Source: a virus. Taken from it: a stretch of DNA of 40,470 bases. This document shows positions 24,467-36,283 of the stretch, in pieces. Position 1 is the stretch's first letter. Every line of letters starts with the position of its first letter. The position numbers and the translations under genes were made by a program. The notes under the pieces are model-generated. The model saw only the letters and a list, made by a program, of their open reading frames with translations. It searched no databases and had not been told where the DNA came from. The DNA lies in IMG/VR virus record IMGVR_UViG_3300046010_006281, positions 1 through 40,470 of that record; one strand, given 5' to 3'.

Positions 24467-24708
24467 TGTCAAAAATCAATAGCCAATATCTGAAAGGTCT
24501 TCTTCAAGAAAAGAAAGACCTGCTCCGCGATGAAATGCGGATGATGATCCTTGACAAAGGCTCATCGTTGGCTATGATTCGTGAGCGTGAGAGTGAGATG
24601 GTTCTGATTGACGAGCAGATTAAAGCATTGGAGAAACATTATGAAACTGAAAGACATTTTGAAGGTAGCAGGCAACAAGTACGGAGCAATCGCATCGGAG
24701 GGGCTTGA
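24466..24708 (+). CDS. Small coiled-coil protein upstream of uvsX
   Basis: 80 residues from ATG 24466, overlapping the previous stop (TGATG). The middle is a long amphipathic helix (LLQEKKDLLRDEMRMMILD and onward) with charged heptads. Its 3' end overlaps the uvsX start by 68 nt in another frame, so the last part may be constrained by uvsX. Possibly a recombination accessory protein, based only on position. Confidence 0.55.
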   Translation: MSKINSQYLKGLLQEKKDLLRDEMRMMILDKGSSLAMIRERESEMVLIDEQIKALEKHYETERHFEGSRQQVRSNRIGGA

Positions 24709-25711
24709 CGGCAGCGACGTAAAGTCATTCATCTCCACAGGATCGTATTCGTTCAATGCGCTCCTCAGCGGCTCCATCTACGGCGGGATTCCCGACAACA
24801 AGATCATTGCGCTTGCAGGTGAGCAAGCCACAGGCAAGACCTACTTTGCCCTGAACGTGGTGCGAGAGTTCCTCAACTCCAGTCCACAGGCAATGGTGCT
24901 GTACTTTGACACTGAGCAGGCAATCACCCTTGATATGCTTCAGTCTCGTGGAGTGGACACGGAGCGGGTAGCCGTGCTGCCTGTTGCAACCATTGAGGAC
25001 TTCCGCCAGCAGTGCATTTCCGTGGTGGACAAGTATTTGGAGGAGGACAAGGACACGCGACCACCCATGATGATCGTGCTTGACTCCCTTGGAATGCTTT
25101 CCACCGAGAAGGAAATATCGGATACCGCAGAGGGCAAGAACGTGCGCGATATGACCCGTGCGCAGGTTGCGAAGGCAGTGTTCCGTGTCCTCACCATCAA
25201 GTTGGGACACGCTCGCATCCCTCTCCTCATGACGAACCACACTTACGATGTGATTGGCGCGTATGTGCCCACGAAGGAGATGGGCGGCGGTAGTGGTTTG
25301 AAGTATGCCGCATCCACCATCATCTACCTGTCCAAGAAGAAGGACAAGGTGGACGGTGAGGTGGTGGGCAACATCATTCACTGCAAGACCTACAAGAGCC
25401 GACTCACGAAGCAGGACAAGATGGTGGATGTGCAGTTGAACTTTGAGAGCGGGCTGAACAAGTTCTACGGGCTGACGGAGATTGCCCTGAAGCACGGCAT
25501 CTTCAAGAAGGTGTCCACGAAGATTGAATTGCCCAACGGCAAGACGGTGTTTGAGACACAGATCAACCGTGATCCTGAGAAGTATTTCACGGAGGATGTG
25601 CTGAAGGCAATTGACGCAGCAGCGCGGAAGGAGTTCTGCTACGGTTCAGAGGAGAAGGAGGAGGCAGACGCGAACAACGACGAATTCAGGAGGACCGATG
25701 GAGAGTCCTGA
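24641..25711 (+). CDS. uvsX: RecA-like recombinase UvsX
   Basis: 356 residues from ATG 24641 (GGAG at 24631). The in-frame extension upstream to 24608 overlaps another gene and is not family-like. Walker A GEQATGKT is at residues 60-67, then VLYFDTEQAI, Walker B MMIVLDSLGML, and the DNA-binding loop region IPLLMTNHTYDVIG followed by KEMGGGSGLKYAAS. It forms filaments on ssDNA and drives strand exchange, as in recombination-dependent replication of T4. Acidic C-terminal tail (EEKEEADANNDE) is typical of RecA proteins. Confidence 0.96.
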   Translation: MKLKDILKVAGNKYGAIASEGLDGSDVKSFISTGSYSFNALLSGSIYGGIPDNKIIALAGEQATGKTYFALNVVREFLNSSPQAMVLYFDTEQAITLDMLQSRGVDTERVAVLPVATIEDFRQQCISVVDKYLEEDKDTRPPMMIVLDSLGMLSTEKEISDTAEGKNVRDMTRAQVAKAVFRVLTIKLGHARIPLLMTNHTYDVIGAYVPTKEMGGGSGLKYAASTIIYLSKKKDKVDGEVVGNIIHCKTYKSRLTKQDKMVDVQLNFESGLNKFYGLTEIALKHGIFKKVSTKIELPNGKTVFETQINRDPEKYFTEDVLKAIDAAARKEFCYGSEEKEEADANNDEFRRTDGES

Positions 25712-25916
25712 AGCGTACGAGAATCGCAGTCTGCGCCGTAAGGTTGTGGAACTGATTGCCGAGCGTGATGCCGCACGAAAGGAGTTGTGCGAGCATCATT
25801 TCGGCGGCGAGCCAAGGCTTGAGGATTTGGAACGAGTTGCCCAATCCCGTGGTTGGGGATACCTTTACGCACTTGATCGGCTGTCGCGTCTTGATGAGGA
25901 GTTGGGTCTAAAGTGA
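25698..25916 (+). CDS. Small hypothetical protein between uvsX and helicase
   Basis: 72 residues from ATG 25698, with an excellent AGGAGG (25689-25694). Helical and charged: YENRSLRRKVVELIAERDAA followed by LYALDRLSRLDEELGL. It overlaps uvsX by 14 nt and the helicase GTG by 4 nt, so it is in the same operon. T4 has gene 40 at this place, but no similarity is visible. Function unknown. Confidence 0.65.
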   Translation: MESPEAYENRSLRRKVVELIAERDAARKELCEHHFGGEPRLEDLERVAQSRGWGYLYALDRLSRLDEELGLK

Positions 25917-27325
25917 GTCAGATTGACAAGACAATCATTGGTGGTCTGCTTGGAGACTCCGACTACTGCAAGCGGGTGATTCCGTTCTTGCAGGAGGAGT
26001 ATTTCCATGATCGGGTTGATCGTGCGCTGTTCCGTGCGATCAAGGGTTTCGTGGACGAATACAAGGGCATCCCCACAAAGGAAGCACTTGCAATCTCGCT
26101 GGAGAGCAACAGCAACCTCACCGAAGACGAGTTCAAGCGGTGCAAGGATCTGCTGACGGAGGCAGCGCGGAGTCCCAAGCAGGACACCCAATGGCTTGTT
26201 GACACCACAGAGAAGTTCTGCAAAGACAAGGCAATCTACAATGCCATTCTTCAATCCATTCAAATCATTGATGGAAAGGACAAGGTTCATACCCCTCATG
26301 CTCTTCCCGAAATTCTCTCACAGGCTCTTGCGGTTTCTTTTGATACTAACGTTGGTCATGATTATTTGGAGGATTATGACAGCCGCTACGAGTTCTACCA
26401 CCGAGTTGAAAGAAAGATCCCGTTTGATCTAGAGATGTTCAACGTGGTGACAAAGGGCGGCATCACACCCAAGACCCTCAACATCATCATGGCAGGCACG
26501 GGTGTGGGCAAGTCCCTGTTCATGTGCCATCACGCGGCAGCGTGCCTCATGCAGAACAAGAATGTCCTGTACATTACCCTTGAGATGTCAGAGGAGCGTA
26601 TCGCAGAGCGTATTGACGCAAACATCATGGACATCACGATGGACGACTTGGCACTGCTGTCGCGTGAAATGTACGAGTCCCGCCTGAAGTCCTGCACCCG
26701 TGGCGTAAGCGGCAAACTGATCGTGAAGGAGTATCCCACATCCGCAGCGAACGTGGGGCATTTCCGAATCCTGTTGGACGAGTTGCGGATGAAGAAGCAG
26801 TTCACGCCTGACATCATCTTCGTGGACTACATCAACATCTGCTCCTCTGCGCGGTTCAAGAGCGGCAACAACATCAACTCCTACGGCTACGTGAAAGCCA
26901 TTGCAGAGGAGTTGCGCGGCTTGGCAATGGAGCGGGACGTTCCCATCGTGAGCGCAACGCAGGTGAATCGTGCAGGCTTCTCGTCCACCGATGTTGACCT
27001 CACAGACACAAGCGAATCCTTCGGATTGCCGCACACCGCAGACCTGATGATTGCTCTCATCACCACAGAGGAATTGGAGAAGAGCGGGCAGATCATGGTG
27101 AAGCAGTTGAAGAACCGCTACAACAGCAAGGGCGCGAACAAGAAGTTCATCGTGGGGCTGAACTACGCCAAGATGAAGTTCTACGATATTGACTTGGGGC
27201 AGTCCAAGACTCTCACAGACTCAAATATTACGGAGGACGAGGAGAACTCCTTTGGCGCAGGCTACGGCAAGCGTGACTTCAAGAGCAAGTTCGGCAAGCG
27301 CGACACTTCGGACTGGACCATATGA
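25913..27325 (+). CDS. 41: Replicative DNA helicase, DnaB-like (gp41)
   Basis: 470 residues from GTG 25913 (GTGA overlap), near T4 gp41 (475). An N-terminal helical domain is followed by the RecA-like motor with Walker A GTGVGKS at residues 195-201, LYITLEMSEERI, Walker B IIFVDYINIC, and VSATQVNRAGF, all conserved in the T4 family. The hexamer unwinds DNA 5'-3' ahead of polymerase 43 and activates primase 61, encoded next. Complete, no intein. Confidence 0.96.
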   Translation: MSQIDKTIIGGLLGDSDYCKRVIPFLQEEYFHDRVDRALFRAIKGFVDEYKGIPTKEALAISLESNSNLTEDEFKRCKDLLTEAARSPKQDTQWLVDTTEKFCKDKAIYNAILQSIQIIDGKDKVHTPHALPEILSQALAVSFDTNVGHDYLEDYDSRYEFYHRVERKIPFDLEMFNVVTKGGITPKTLNIIMAGTGVGKSLFMCHHAAACLMQNKNVLYITLEMSEERIAERIDANIMDITMDDLALLSREMYESRLKSCTRGVSGKLIVKEYPTSAANVGHFRILLDELRMKKQFTPDIIFVDYINICSSARFKSGNNINSYGYVKAIAEELRGLAMERDVPIVSATQVNRAGFSSTDVDLTDTSESFGLPHTADLMIALITTEELEKSGQIMVKQLKNRYNSKGANKKFIVGLNYAKMKFYDIDLGQSKTLTDSNITEDEENSFGAGYGKRDFKSKFGKRDTSDWTI

Positions 27326-28311
27326 GTGCGTTCATTGACAAGAAATACATCAACATGGCATCGCCCCAATTGGAGCGATTCAAGTGGAAGAGCATTGATT
27401 TGGCAAATTGCCGCTGTCCCCTTTGCGGAGACTCGCAGAAGAACAAGCGAAAGGCACGTGGCTTCTTTTTCCCCAAGAAGAACGACTACTTCTACAAGTG
27501 CCACAACTGTGGCGTGGGGCATTCCCTCTACCGCTTCCTGGAACACGTGGCTCCTGCCCTTGCCCACGAATACGCACTGGAGCGGTGGCGCAACGGGGAG
27601 AATGGGAAGAGCAACTACATCAAGCCCCAAGAGACTGCCATCATTCCCAAGGCAGAGATTCGCCTGCCCCGTGTGGACGCGCTGCCAACGGATCACATCG
27701 GACGGCGGTATTTGGAGTCGCGTAAAGTGCCGTGCCTTGACCGCTTCTATTTTTCAGATTCGTTTGGCGATTGGGTTCGCAGCATTGACCCTACATACAC
27801 ATCCATACCGAATGACGAGCGTATCGTCATCCCCTTCGTAAACAAAAGGGGAGAACTCCTCGCTGCACAGGGAAGATGCCTCAGCGGTTCTCCAGGATCC
27901 ATCCGATACATCACCGTAAAGTTTGCAAAGGACGGCAGGGCAATCTACGGTGAGGATCGCGTGGACTACTCCAAGAGGGTCTATGCAGTTGAAGGTCCGA
28001 TTGATTCTGTATTTTTGGATAATGCAGTTGCTCTTGCTGGCAGTGAACTGTCAGATGGCATTCGCCTTTTTCGCGACTGTGTTGTTGTGTACGACAATGA
28101 GCCGCGTAATGTGGAAATCGTTTCCAAGATGGATCGTGCCATCGCGGACGGACACACGGTTTGCGTGTGGGGCGAGGGCGTGGGAGAGAAAGACATAAAT
28201 GACATGATTCTTGGTGGGCGTTCGGCAGGGGAAGTCCAACGGATCATTGACGAGTGTTCGTGCAGTGGGTTGACAGCAAGGGCAAGATTTTCACAATGGA
28301 GAGTCAAATGA
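27322..28311 (+). CDS. 61: DNA primase (gp61)
   Basis: 329 residues, ATGA overlap with the helicase. The N-terminal zinc ribbon uses C32, C35, C60 and C63 (CPLC...CHNC). The catalytic Toprim core follows, with YAVEGPIDSVFL (acidic EGP motif) and VVVYDNEPRN supplying metal-binding acids, then KDINDMILGG. It lays down short RNA primers for lagging-strand synthesis together with gp41 and is close to the 342 residues of T4 gp61. Its last bases overlap the start of thyX. Confidence 0.95.
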   Translation: MSAFIDKKYINMASPQLERFKWKSIDLANCRCPLCGDSQKNKRKARGFFFPKKNDYFYKCHNCGVGHSLYRFLEHVAPALAHEYALERWRNGENGKSNYIKPQETAIIPKAEIRLPRVDALPTDHIGRRYLESRKVPCLDRFYFSDSFGDWVRSIDPTYTSIPNDERIVIPFVNKRGELLAAQGRCLSGSPGSIRYITVKFAKDGRAIYGEDRVDYSKRVYAVEGPIDSVFLDNAVALAGSELSDGIRLFRDCVVVYDNEPRNVEIVSKMDRAIADGHTVCVWGEGVGEKDINDMILGGRSAGEVQRIIDECSCSGLTARARFSQWRVK

Positions 28312-29028
28312 AGGACAAGATTGATGTGTTGGATCACGGGTTCGTGCAGTATGTGGACCACATGGGCAACGACCTAACGGTTGTCAATGCCGCACGGGTG
28401 TCGTTTGCAAAGGAGAGCAGTTGGGACGACGAGCCAAGATGGAACGAGTTTGGTGGACCACGAAAGTTGTCTGAGCGTGATCAGAAACTGATCAAGTATC
28501 TTGCACGGCATCAGCATTGGACTCCCTTTGCCCACCCACAGATCACCATCCGCATCAAGACTCCCATGTTTGTCCGTGCGCAGTTGGGCAAGCACCAGGT
28601 GGGATTGGTGATGAACGAGGTGTCCCGCCGCTACGTTTCGGACGAGCCGCAGATCTACCATCCCCGATGGCGCAACGCACCCACCGATGGCGCAAAGCAG
28701 GGATCCAGCGGGGAGATGGAGTATTCCCACAACTACAATGCCGCGAACTTGTCGTTTGACACCGCAGCAAAGGAAGCCCTCAACACCTACAAGCACCTCC
28801 TGAACATGGGCGTTGCACCTGAACAGGCACGGGGAGTTCTTCCACAGTCCACCTATACCGAGTGGTGGTGGACAGGATCCCTTGCGGCATTTGCACGGGT
28901 CTACGCACAGCGAATTGACGCTCACGCACAATGGGAGGTTCAGAAGTACGCAGAGGCAATATGCGAAATAATACAGCCGCTGTTCCCCCATTCGTGGGCT
29001 GCGCTCACGGTGAAGGAGCCTCCAACTG

Positions 29029-29033
<5 letters not shown>
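28308..29033 (+). CDS. thyX: Flavin-dependent thymidylate synthase ThyX
   Basis: 241 residues from ATG 28308 (GGAGAG just upstream; it overlaps the primase stop; ATG 28296 is too near that site). LARHQHWTPFAHPQITIRI and MNEVSRRY are ThyX blocks. The signature RHRxxxS is altered to K95-H96-Q97 with one extra residue before S106. ThyX makes dTMP from dUMP with FAD and methylene-THF, complementing dUTPase. Its stop overlaps the CCTAAATA motif before the collagen-like gene. Confidence 0.93.
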
Positions 29034-31923
<2,890 letters not shown>

Positions 31924-31924
<1 letters not shown>

Positions 31925-32361
31925 TGCCACTGAACTTCCCGTCCAATCCAGTCACCAATCAAATATACTCTTTCGCAGGAAAGACTTGGCGGTGGAACGG
32001 TGAGGGGTGGGAGAACCAAACAGTGGCAGGCGGCTCGGTGGTCATTGGCGGGGTGGAGAACGAAATCCTAGTCACAGGCAACACCGCAGGGGGCTACACG
32101 CTGGAGTTGCCGCCTGATGTGCGGATCACAGACGGCGGGTTCCGTGCCAATTATTTCAATATTGGGGACGGGGCTACATTCACCGCAAACCTTGACGGAA
32201 TCAGCCTCAGCGGTGGTTTGGGGGTAGCAGGAAACCTAAATATCACAGGAACGTTGGTCGTGGACGGTCCTATCGTGTCCAAGACAGGCTTCAGCGGGTT
32301 CACGCTGGACGGCGATGTGGAGCCTGTAACAGATGTGTCACTTGACGGAGGGGAATTCTAA
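31924..32361 (+). CDS. Small fibre-associated structural protein
   Basis: 145 residues from ATG 31924, which overlaps the previous TGA. MPLNFPSNPVTNQIYSFAGK followed by WRWNGEGWEN is the common N-terminal tail-fibre element FPxNPxxxQxYxxxGxxWxWNGxxW. A Gly/Thr-rich beta region (ISLSGGLGVAGNLNITGTL) follows, like the repeat units of the longer fibres downstream. Probably a short fibre, a connector or a remnant of a longer fibre gene. Confidence 0.78.
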
Positions 32362-32363
32362 AA

Positions 32364-33590
32364 ATGGCAATCATACGGATCAAGCGCACCACAACCAATA
32401 GTCTTCCCACAGGCTTGACATTCGGTGAGTTGGCATTCGTTCAGGGCAGCGGAGGCTATACTGCAAACCGCCTGTATATTGCAAATAATGCAGGTGTATG
32501 TGTTTGGATCGGCGCAGAAATCCTTAACTCGCCCACGTATTGGAGTGGGGCTACGGCAGAGACTACTATTCCAACCGTTAGTGCGGTTGAGGGAAGAATA
32601 GACACAAAAATTGCCTCTTCATCTGGTGTAACTGGCTTGGGTGCGACTGGTTCATCATGGAAAAAACTTGCAGTATCATTCCTTAATTCCAACAGAGCAC
32701 AAGGCGCAACTGGTTTTGTGAATCTACTAGGAGTCACTTGGAACGACTCTGCAACAACCAACACTACAGTTGGAGCACTATCAACTGGTTCTTCCATCGC
32801 AGGCAGCACAGTTCTAGAAATTCTAGAGAGAATGCTTTTCTCTTTCCGTGCTGCAACTATTAGTAGCCTTTCCGTTGGTAGTTTCAGTAGTGGAAACTTG
32901 GAGTTGGGTCAGACTGCCGCATCAAGCGGAACCAGAACCGTGACTTCTTCTGCTACAAACACAGACAATATTGATTCTGAAGGCTATTCTATAGTTTATT
33001 CTCATACGAACACTTCTGCCCCAAGCGGTAGCGGAAGCGGAACTCTTATGGGCGCAACTGCATATGCTGCATCCAAAGCGGGAATAAACCTATCCACAGA
33101 CATAAGATCAACCACAATCGGTTCAAGTTTTACCTTTACTGCAAGAGTAAGTGACTACAACGCATGGGTTGCGTTTGGATCTCCACTTCCAACTTCACTA
33201 GGAGACACCGCTTCAACCACTCAGTCTTGTTCTTGGTGGGCAAGAACATATTGGGGAAAGAGCGCAACTGATGGTCTTACAGACCCTTCACTTTTGGCTG
33301 AAGGAAGCACCTCACTCAATACATCTGCAAGCGGATTTAACCCAAGCAGCCTGTCCATATCTTCAAGTGCTACCGCAAAATATCTGTATGTTTTCGTACC
33401 AAGCAGTTACACAGTAACTTCAATAAAATCAGGAGGCGTGGGAGTTCCTCTGAAAAATCTTTCAAATGATCCAATTGTAGGAACTGTTCCCACCACAACA
33501 GTAACCAACGCACACGGGCATTCTATAACCTACAAGATCTATCAAACACAGAACACATATTTTGATGCGTTTACTTTGGTTATTGCATGA
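32364..33590 (+). CDS. Tail-fibre protein with shared N-terminal domain
   Basis: 408 residues. The N terminus MAIIRIKRTTTNSLPTGLTF, then GELAFV and NRLYIANNAG, is the domain shared with the fibre genes at 36284, 38346 and 39871 and resembles the N-terminal virion-attachment domain of the major tropism determinant. Beyond about residue 110 the sequence is Ser/Thr-rich and beta-stranded and differs from the other fibres, ending FDAFTLVIA. It may be an adhesin that binds the host surface. DNA is more AT-rich in the C-terminal half. Confidence 0.82.
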   Translation: MAIIRIKRTTTNSLPTGLTFGELAFVQGSGGYTANRLYIANNAGVCVWIGAEILNSPTYWSGATAETTIPTVSAVEGRIDTKIASSSGVTGLGATGSSWKKLAVSFLNSNRAQGATGFVNLLGVTWNDSATTNTTVGALSTGSSIAGSTVLEILERMLFSFRAATISSLSVGSFSSGNLELGQTAASSGTRTVTSSATNTDNIDSEGYSIVYSHTNTSAPSGSGSGTLMGATAYAASKAGINLSTDIRSTTIGSSFTFTARVSDYNAWVAFGSPLPTSLGDTASTTQSCSWWARTYWGKSATDGLTDPSLLAEGSTSLNTSASGFNPSSLSISSSATAKYLYVFVPSSYTVTSIKSGGVGVPLKNLSNDPIVGTVPTTTVTNAHGHSITYKIYQTQNTYFDAFTLVIA

Positions 33591-33614
33591 AATGTTGTAA
33601 TTAGGAACACATAA

Positions 33615-36014
33615 ATGCCAACACCAATACCATCAACACAAGTAGCACTAGGTCTTCTTGCTCCGAAGAATTACGAAGACACATATCCTGTATACGATTA
33701 CACTTATGGTCTTGGTGGGTTCCGAAGTGTCGGAACAACTACAGATCTATTGCTTCCTACTGGTGCAGGAGAACCAGTAAATCCTTCAACTCCAGAACGT
33801 GCAATAACTTCTCTAAGAAGACAGCGCGGCATGATGGTGTATGTTCGTGGTGTTACTGCATTCTACGGTTTATTCAGTTCTACTGCTGATTCCTCTTGGG
33901 AAATAGTTGGTCCTGGTTATTTCAAAGGCGGAATTCGTTCTCTAGGCACAACTACACAAATGGAAAGCATTCGCGATGAAATGCGCGAAGAGGGCATGAT
34001 TGTATATGTGAGCGGCGTTACTGCTTACTATGCCCTAATAGGAACCACAGCAAACAGCGGTTGGACTACTGGATTCACTTTTGGAAGTGGTGGTGGCGGT
34101 GGCGGCATAGTAGGTGACTACGTAACCACATTCAACGGTCGCACAGGAGCCGTGCAGGGTGTATCCTCTGCGGTTGCAGGGGACGGCATATCACTTTCCG
34201 CAGCAACTGGTTCAGTAACGATCACCAATATTGGTGTTACTTACATTTCTGCTGGCTCGTTCATTTCCGTTTCAGGAAACACGGGCACAGTTACAGTCAC
34301 CAACATAGGTGTTCATTCGTTCAATGGCAGGACAGGGGCAGTAACAGGTGCTTCTCTTGGTGCAAACACATTCAGCGAACTGAATACCTTCAACGCAGGA
34401 ATTAGCGCAAGTGGTGCAACACTAGGAACTCTCACAGTTAATAGCGGTGCAACAGTTAGCGGCAGACTTGATGTTGGTGGCGTTCTTGACGTTATCAGCG
34501 GTGCTACGTTTGAAACTACTACCGATCACGCAGGTGTTGCTCGTTTTGCAGCAGGAATTACATCATCAAGCCTTGATGTCACAGGTCTTGCCAAGTTCAA
34601 TGGTAACGTCACGGTTGGTGACAATGCAGCAGATGTCTTTATAGTCACATCTGGTGCCACATTCGGCATCACTGACCATTCTGGTGCCGCTCGTTTTGCA
34701 TCCACGATTACCGCAACAGGTGTTCTCACTGCAAACGGTGGGGTTACGGCATCTGCCATTGATGTCACAGGTCTTGCCAAGTTCAATGGAAACGTTACAG
34801 TTGGAGATAATGCAGCCGATGTTCTCACCGTTACATCAGGTGCAACATTTGGTATTACTGATCATTCAGGTGTTGCCCGATTTGCCGCAGGTGTCACATT
34901 TGCATCCACCGTGGATGCAGCAGGTGTTGTGAGGTTGAATGCAGGTGTTACCGCTTCAGCCATTGATGTCACAGGTCTTGCCAAGTTCAATGGTAACGTC
35001 ACGGTTGGTGACAATGCAGCAGATGTCTTTATAGTCACATCTGGTGCCACATTCGGCATCACTGACCATTCAGGAGTTGCCCGATTTGCGTCTGGAATTA
35101 CCACTTCAACATTAGATGTCACAAGCCTTTCGCGATTTGCATCTGGCATTTCTGCATCTACAATATACGCATCTAATGGTTCCACCTTTGCTGGACCTGT
35201 TTTCTTCAATGGTGGACTGACTGCTTCTAGGATTGATGTGACAGGGAGCGGCTATGTCTCAAGCGATTTTACCGTAGGAGCAACCCTGTCTGTCAACGGA
35301 AACCTGTACGTTCAGGGAACCGTAACGACAGTAAACGAAACCCAACTCCTCATTCAAGACAAATATCTTGTTCTCGGTTCAACTTTAAATACCGATGCGC
35401 TTGGAGTATCGGCAGGCGTTTATATCGGCTCCACAACTGCACCAATTATCTCGTTTGCCTACAACAATAACATCAAGGCATGGGAAAGCAGCAAGAGCAT
35501 CAATATTGCAAGCGGATCAACAGGTTACTATATTGGAGAAACGTTAGTTCTGTCTGGACAAACGCTTGGAACAGGAGTTTTGTACTCAAGCCTCACTAAA
35601 GTTGGAACTCTTGTCGCAGGAACGTGGAACGCGTCTATCATTGGATTGGCATACGGCGGAACCAACAAGGATCTGTCTACCACCGGCGTTTCAGGCGGAA
35701 TCGTGTTCAAGGACGGCACGGGGCTTTCGGTGCTGTCAAACGCGGGAACTGTTGGTCAATATCTCAGTTCAGGAGGGGCAAACAACGTGCCCACTTGGGC
35801 ATCGTTCTCCGCGCTGACAGGGCTTACTGCGGATTCCGTAAATATTACAAATACAGAATCAACCAATAGCACATTCTTCATTACTTTCGTTGACGCGAGC
35901 GCAAGTGGAACACGCATAATGAGGGCTGACAGCGGAATAACTTACAACCCCTTCACAAATACTATATCGTGCACCCAAATAGAAGCAATCGTTGATGGTG
36001 GAGTTTGGTCATAA
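33615..36014 (+). CDS. Long tail-fibre protein with internal repeats
   Basis: 799 residues, AGGAA ribosome-binding site. The first 150 residues hold a duplicated unit (VRGVTAFYGLFSS and VSGVTAYYALIGT). Then a Gly linker, FNGRTGAVQG modules, and three copies of a 42-residue repeat beginning DVTGLAKFNGNVTVGDNAAD. The end contains the pattern LIQDKYLVLGS and IIGLAYGGTN that is widespread in phage tail fibres. Predicted trimeric beta-solenoid fibre. Unlike its neighbours it lacks the RIKRGTT-type N-terminal domain, so it may attach elsewhere or carry its own virion-binding unit. Confidence 0.85.
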   Translation: MPTPIPSTQVALGLLAPKNYEDTYPVYDYTYGLGGFRSVGTTTDLLLPTGAGEPVNPSTPERAITSLRRQRGMMVYVRGVTAFYGLFSSTADSSWEIVGPGYFKGGIRSLGTTTQMESIRDEMREEGMIVYVSGVTAYYALIGTTANSGWTTGFTFGSGGGGGGIVGDYVTTFNGRTGAVQGVSSAVAGDGISLSAATGSVTITNIGVTYISAGSFISVSGNTGTVTVTNIGVHSFNGRTGAVTGASLGANTFSELNTFNAGISASGATLGTLTVNSGATVSGRLDVGGVLDVISGATFETTTDHAGVARFAAGITSSSLDVTGLAKFNGNVTVGDNAADVFIVTSGATFGITDHSGAARFASTITATGVLTANGGVTASAIDVTGLAKFNGNVTVGDNAADVLTVTSGATFGITDHSGVARFAAGVTFASTVDAAGVVRLNAGVTASAIDVTGLAKFNGNVTVGDNAADVFIVTSGATFGITDHSGVARFASGITTSTLDVTSLSRFASGISASTIYASNGSTFAGPVFFNGGLTASRIDVTGSGYVSSDFTVGATLSVNGNLYVQGTVTTVNETQLLIQDKYLVLGSTLNTDALGVSAGVYIGSTTAPIISFAYNNNIKAWESSKSINIASGSTGYYIGETLVLSGQTLGTGVLYSSLTKVGTLVAGTWNASIIGLAYGGTNKDLSTTGVSGGIVFKDGTGLSVLSNAGTVGQYLSSGGANNVPTWASFSALTGLTADSVNITNTESTNSTFFITFVDASASGTRIMRADSGITYNPFTNTISCTQIEAIVDGGVWS
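34575..34700 (+). repeat. Fibre repeat, copy 1 (126 bp)
   Basis: Codes the 42-residue unit from DVTGLAK to SGAARFA. Its first 107 bases (34575-34681) are identical to copy 3, and two bases upstream also match. Confidence 0.9.
34761..34886 (+). repeat. Fibre repeat, copy 2 (126 bp)
   Basis: Same 42-residue unit with synonymous changes relative to copies 1 and 3 (for example AAACGTTACAG for AACGTCACGG) and LTV in place of FIV. In protein it is almost the same as the copy at 40345. Confidence 0.9.
34965..35090 (+). repeat. Fibre repeat, copy 3 (126 bp)
   Basis: Identical to copy 1 over at least its first 107 bases, then diverges at the SGV/SGA position, which points to a recent duplication or gene conversion. 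Confidence 0.9.
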
Positions 36015-36037
36015 TTCTAATCTAGAAAGGAATAGTC

Positions 36038-36262
36038 ATGAGTGAACCCAATTACAATGAGACTGTGGTGGTGCCGCTTCTACAGAAGAAGGTGCAGGAG
36101 ATGAACAATCAGATCCTGTTTCTTGAGGCAAACTTCCTTGTGCAGCAGGCACGATGCAAATGGCTGGAGGAGCGGTTGGCAGAAGCAAACGCAAAGGTGG
36201 ATAGCCTGTCCAAGCGGGGCAAGAAGAAAGAGGAGGCTCAGTTAGACGGGCAGACTTACTGA
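36038..36262 (+). CDS. Small coiled-coil protein within the fibre module
   Basis: 74 residues with AAAGGAA as ribosome-binding site. QKKVQEMNNQILFLEANFLV and WLEERLAEANAKVDSLSK form one long heptad helix, ending in a basic/acidic tail (KRGKKKEEAQLDG). Could be a fibre chaperone or trimerisation/assembly factor, by analogy with small proteins encoded among T4 fibre genes. No family recognised. Confidence 0.72.
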   Translation: MSEPNYNETVVVPLLQKKVQEMNNQILFLEANFLVQQARCKWLEERLAEANAKVDSLSKRGKKKEEAQLDGQTY

Positions 36263-36283
36263 GCCGCGCCTAACTACTAGGTT

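Noticed and set aside
34573-35090. Regularly spaced repeats considered as a CRISPR array
   Set aside because: Repeats are 126 bp, in frame, encode a fibre module and have coding intervals between them.
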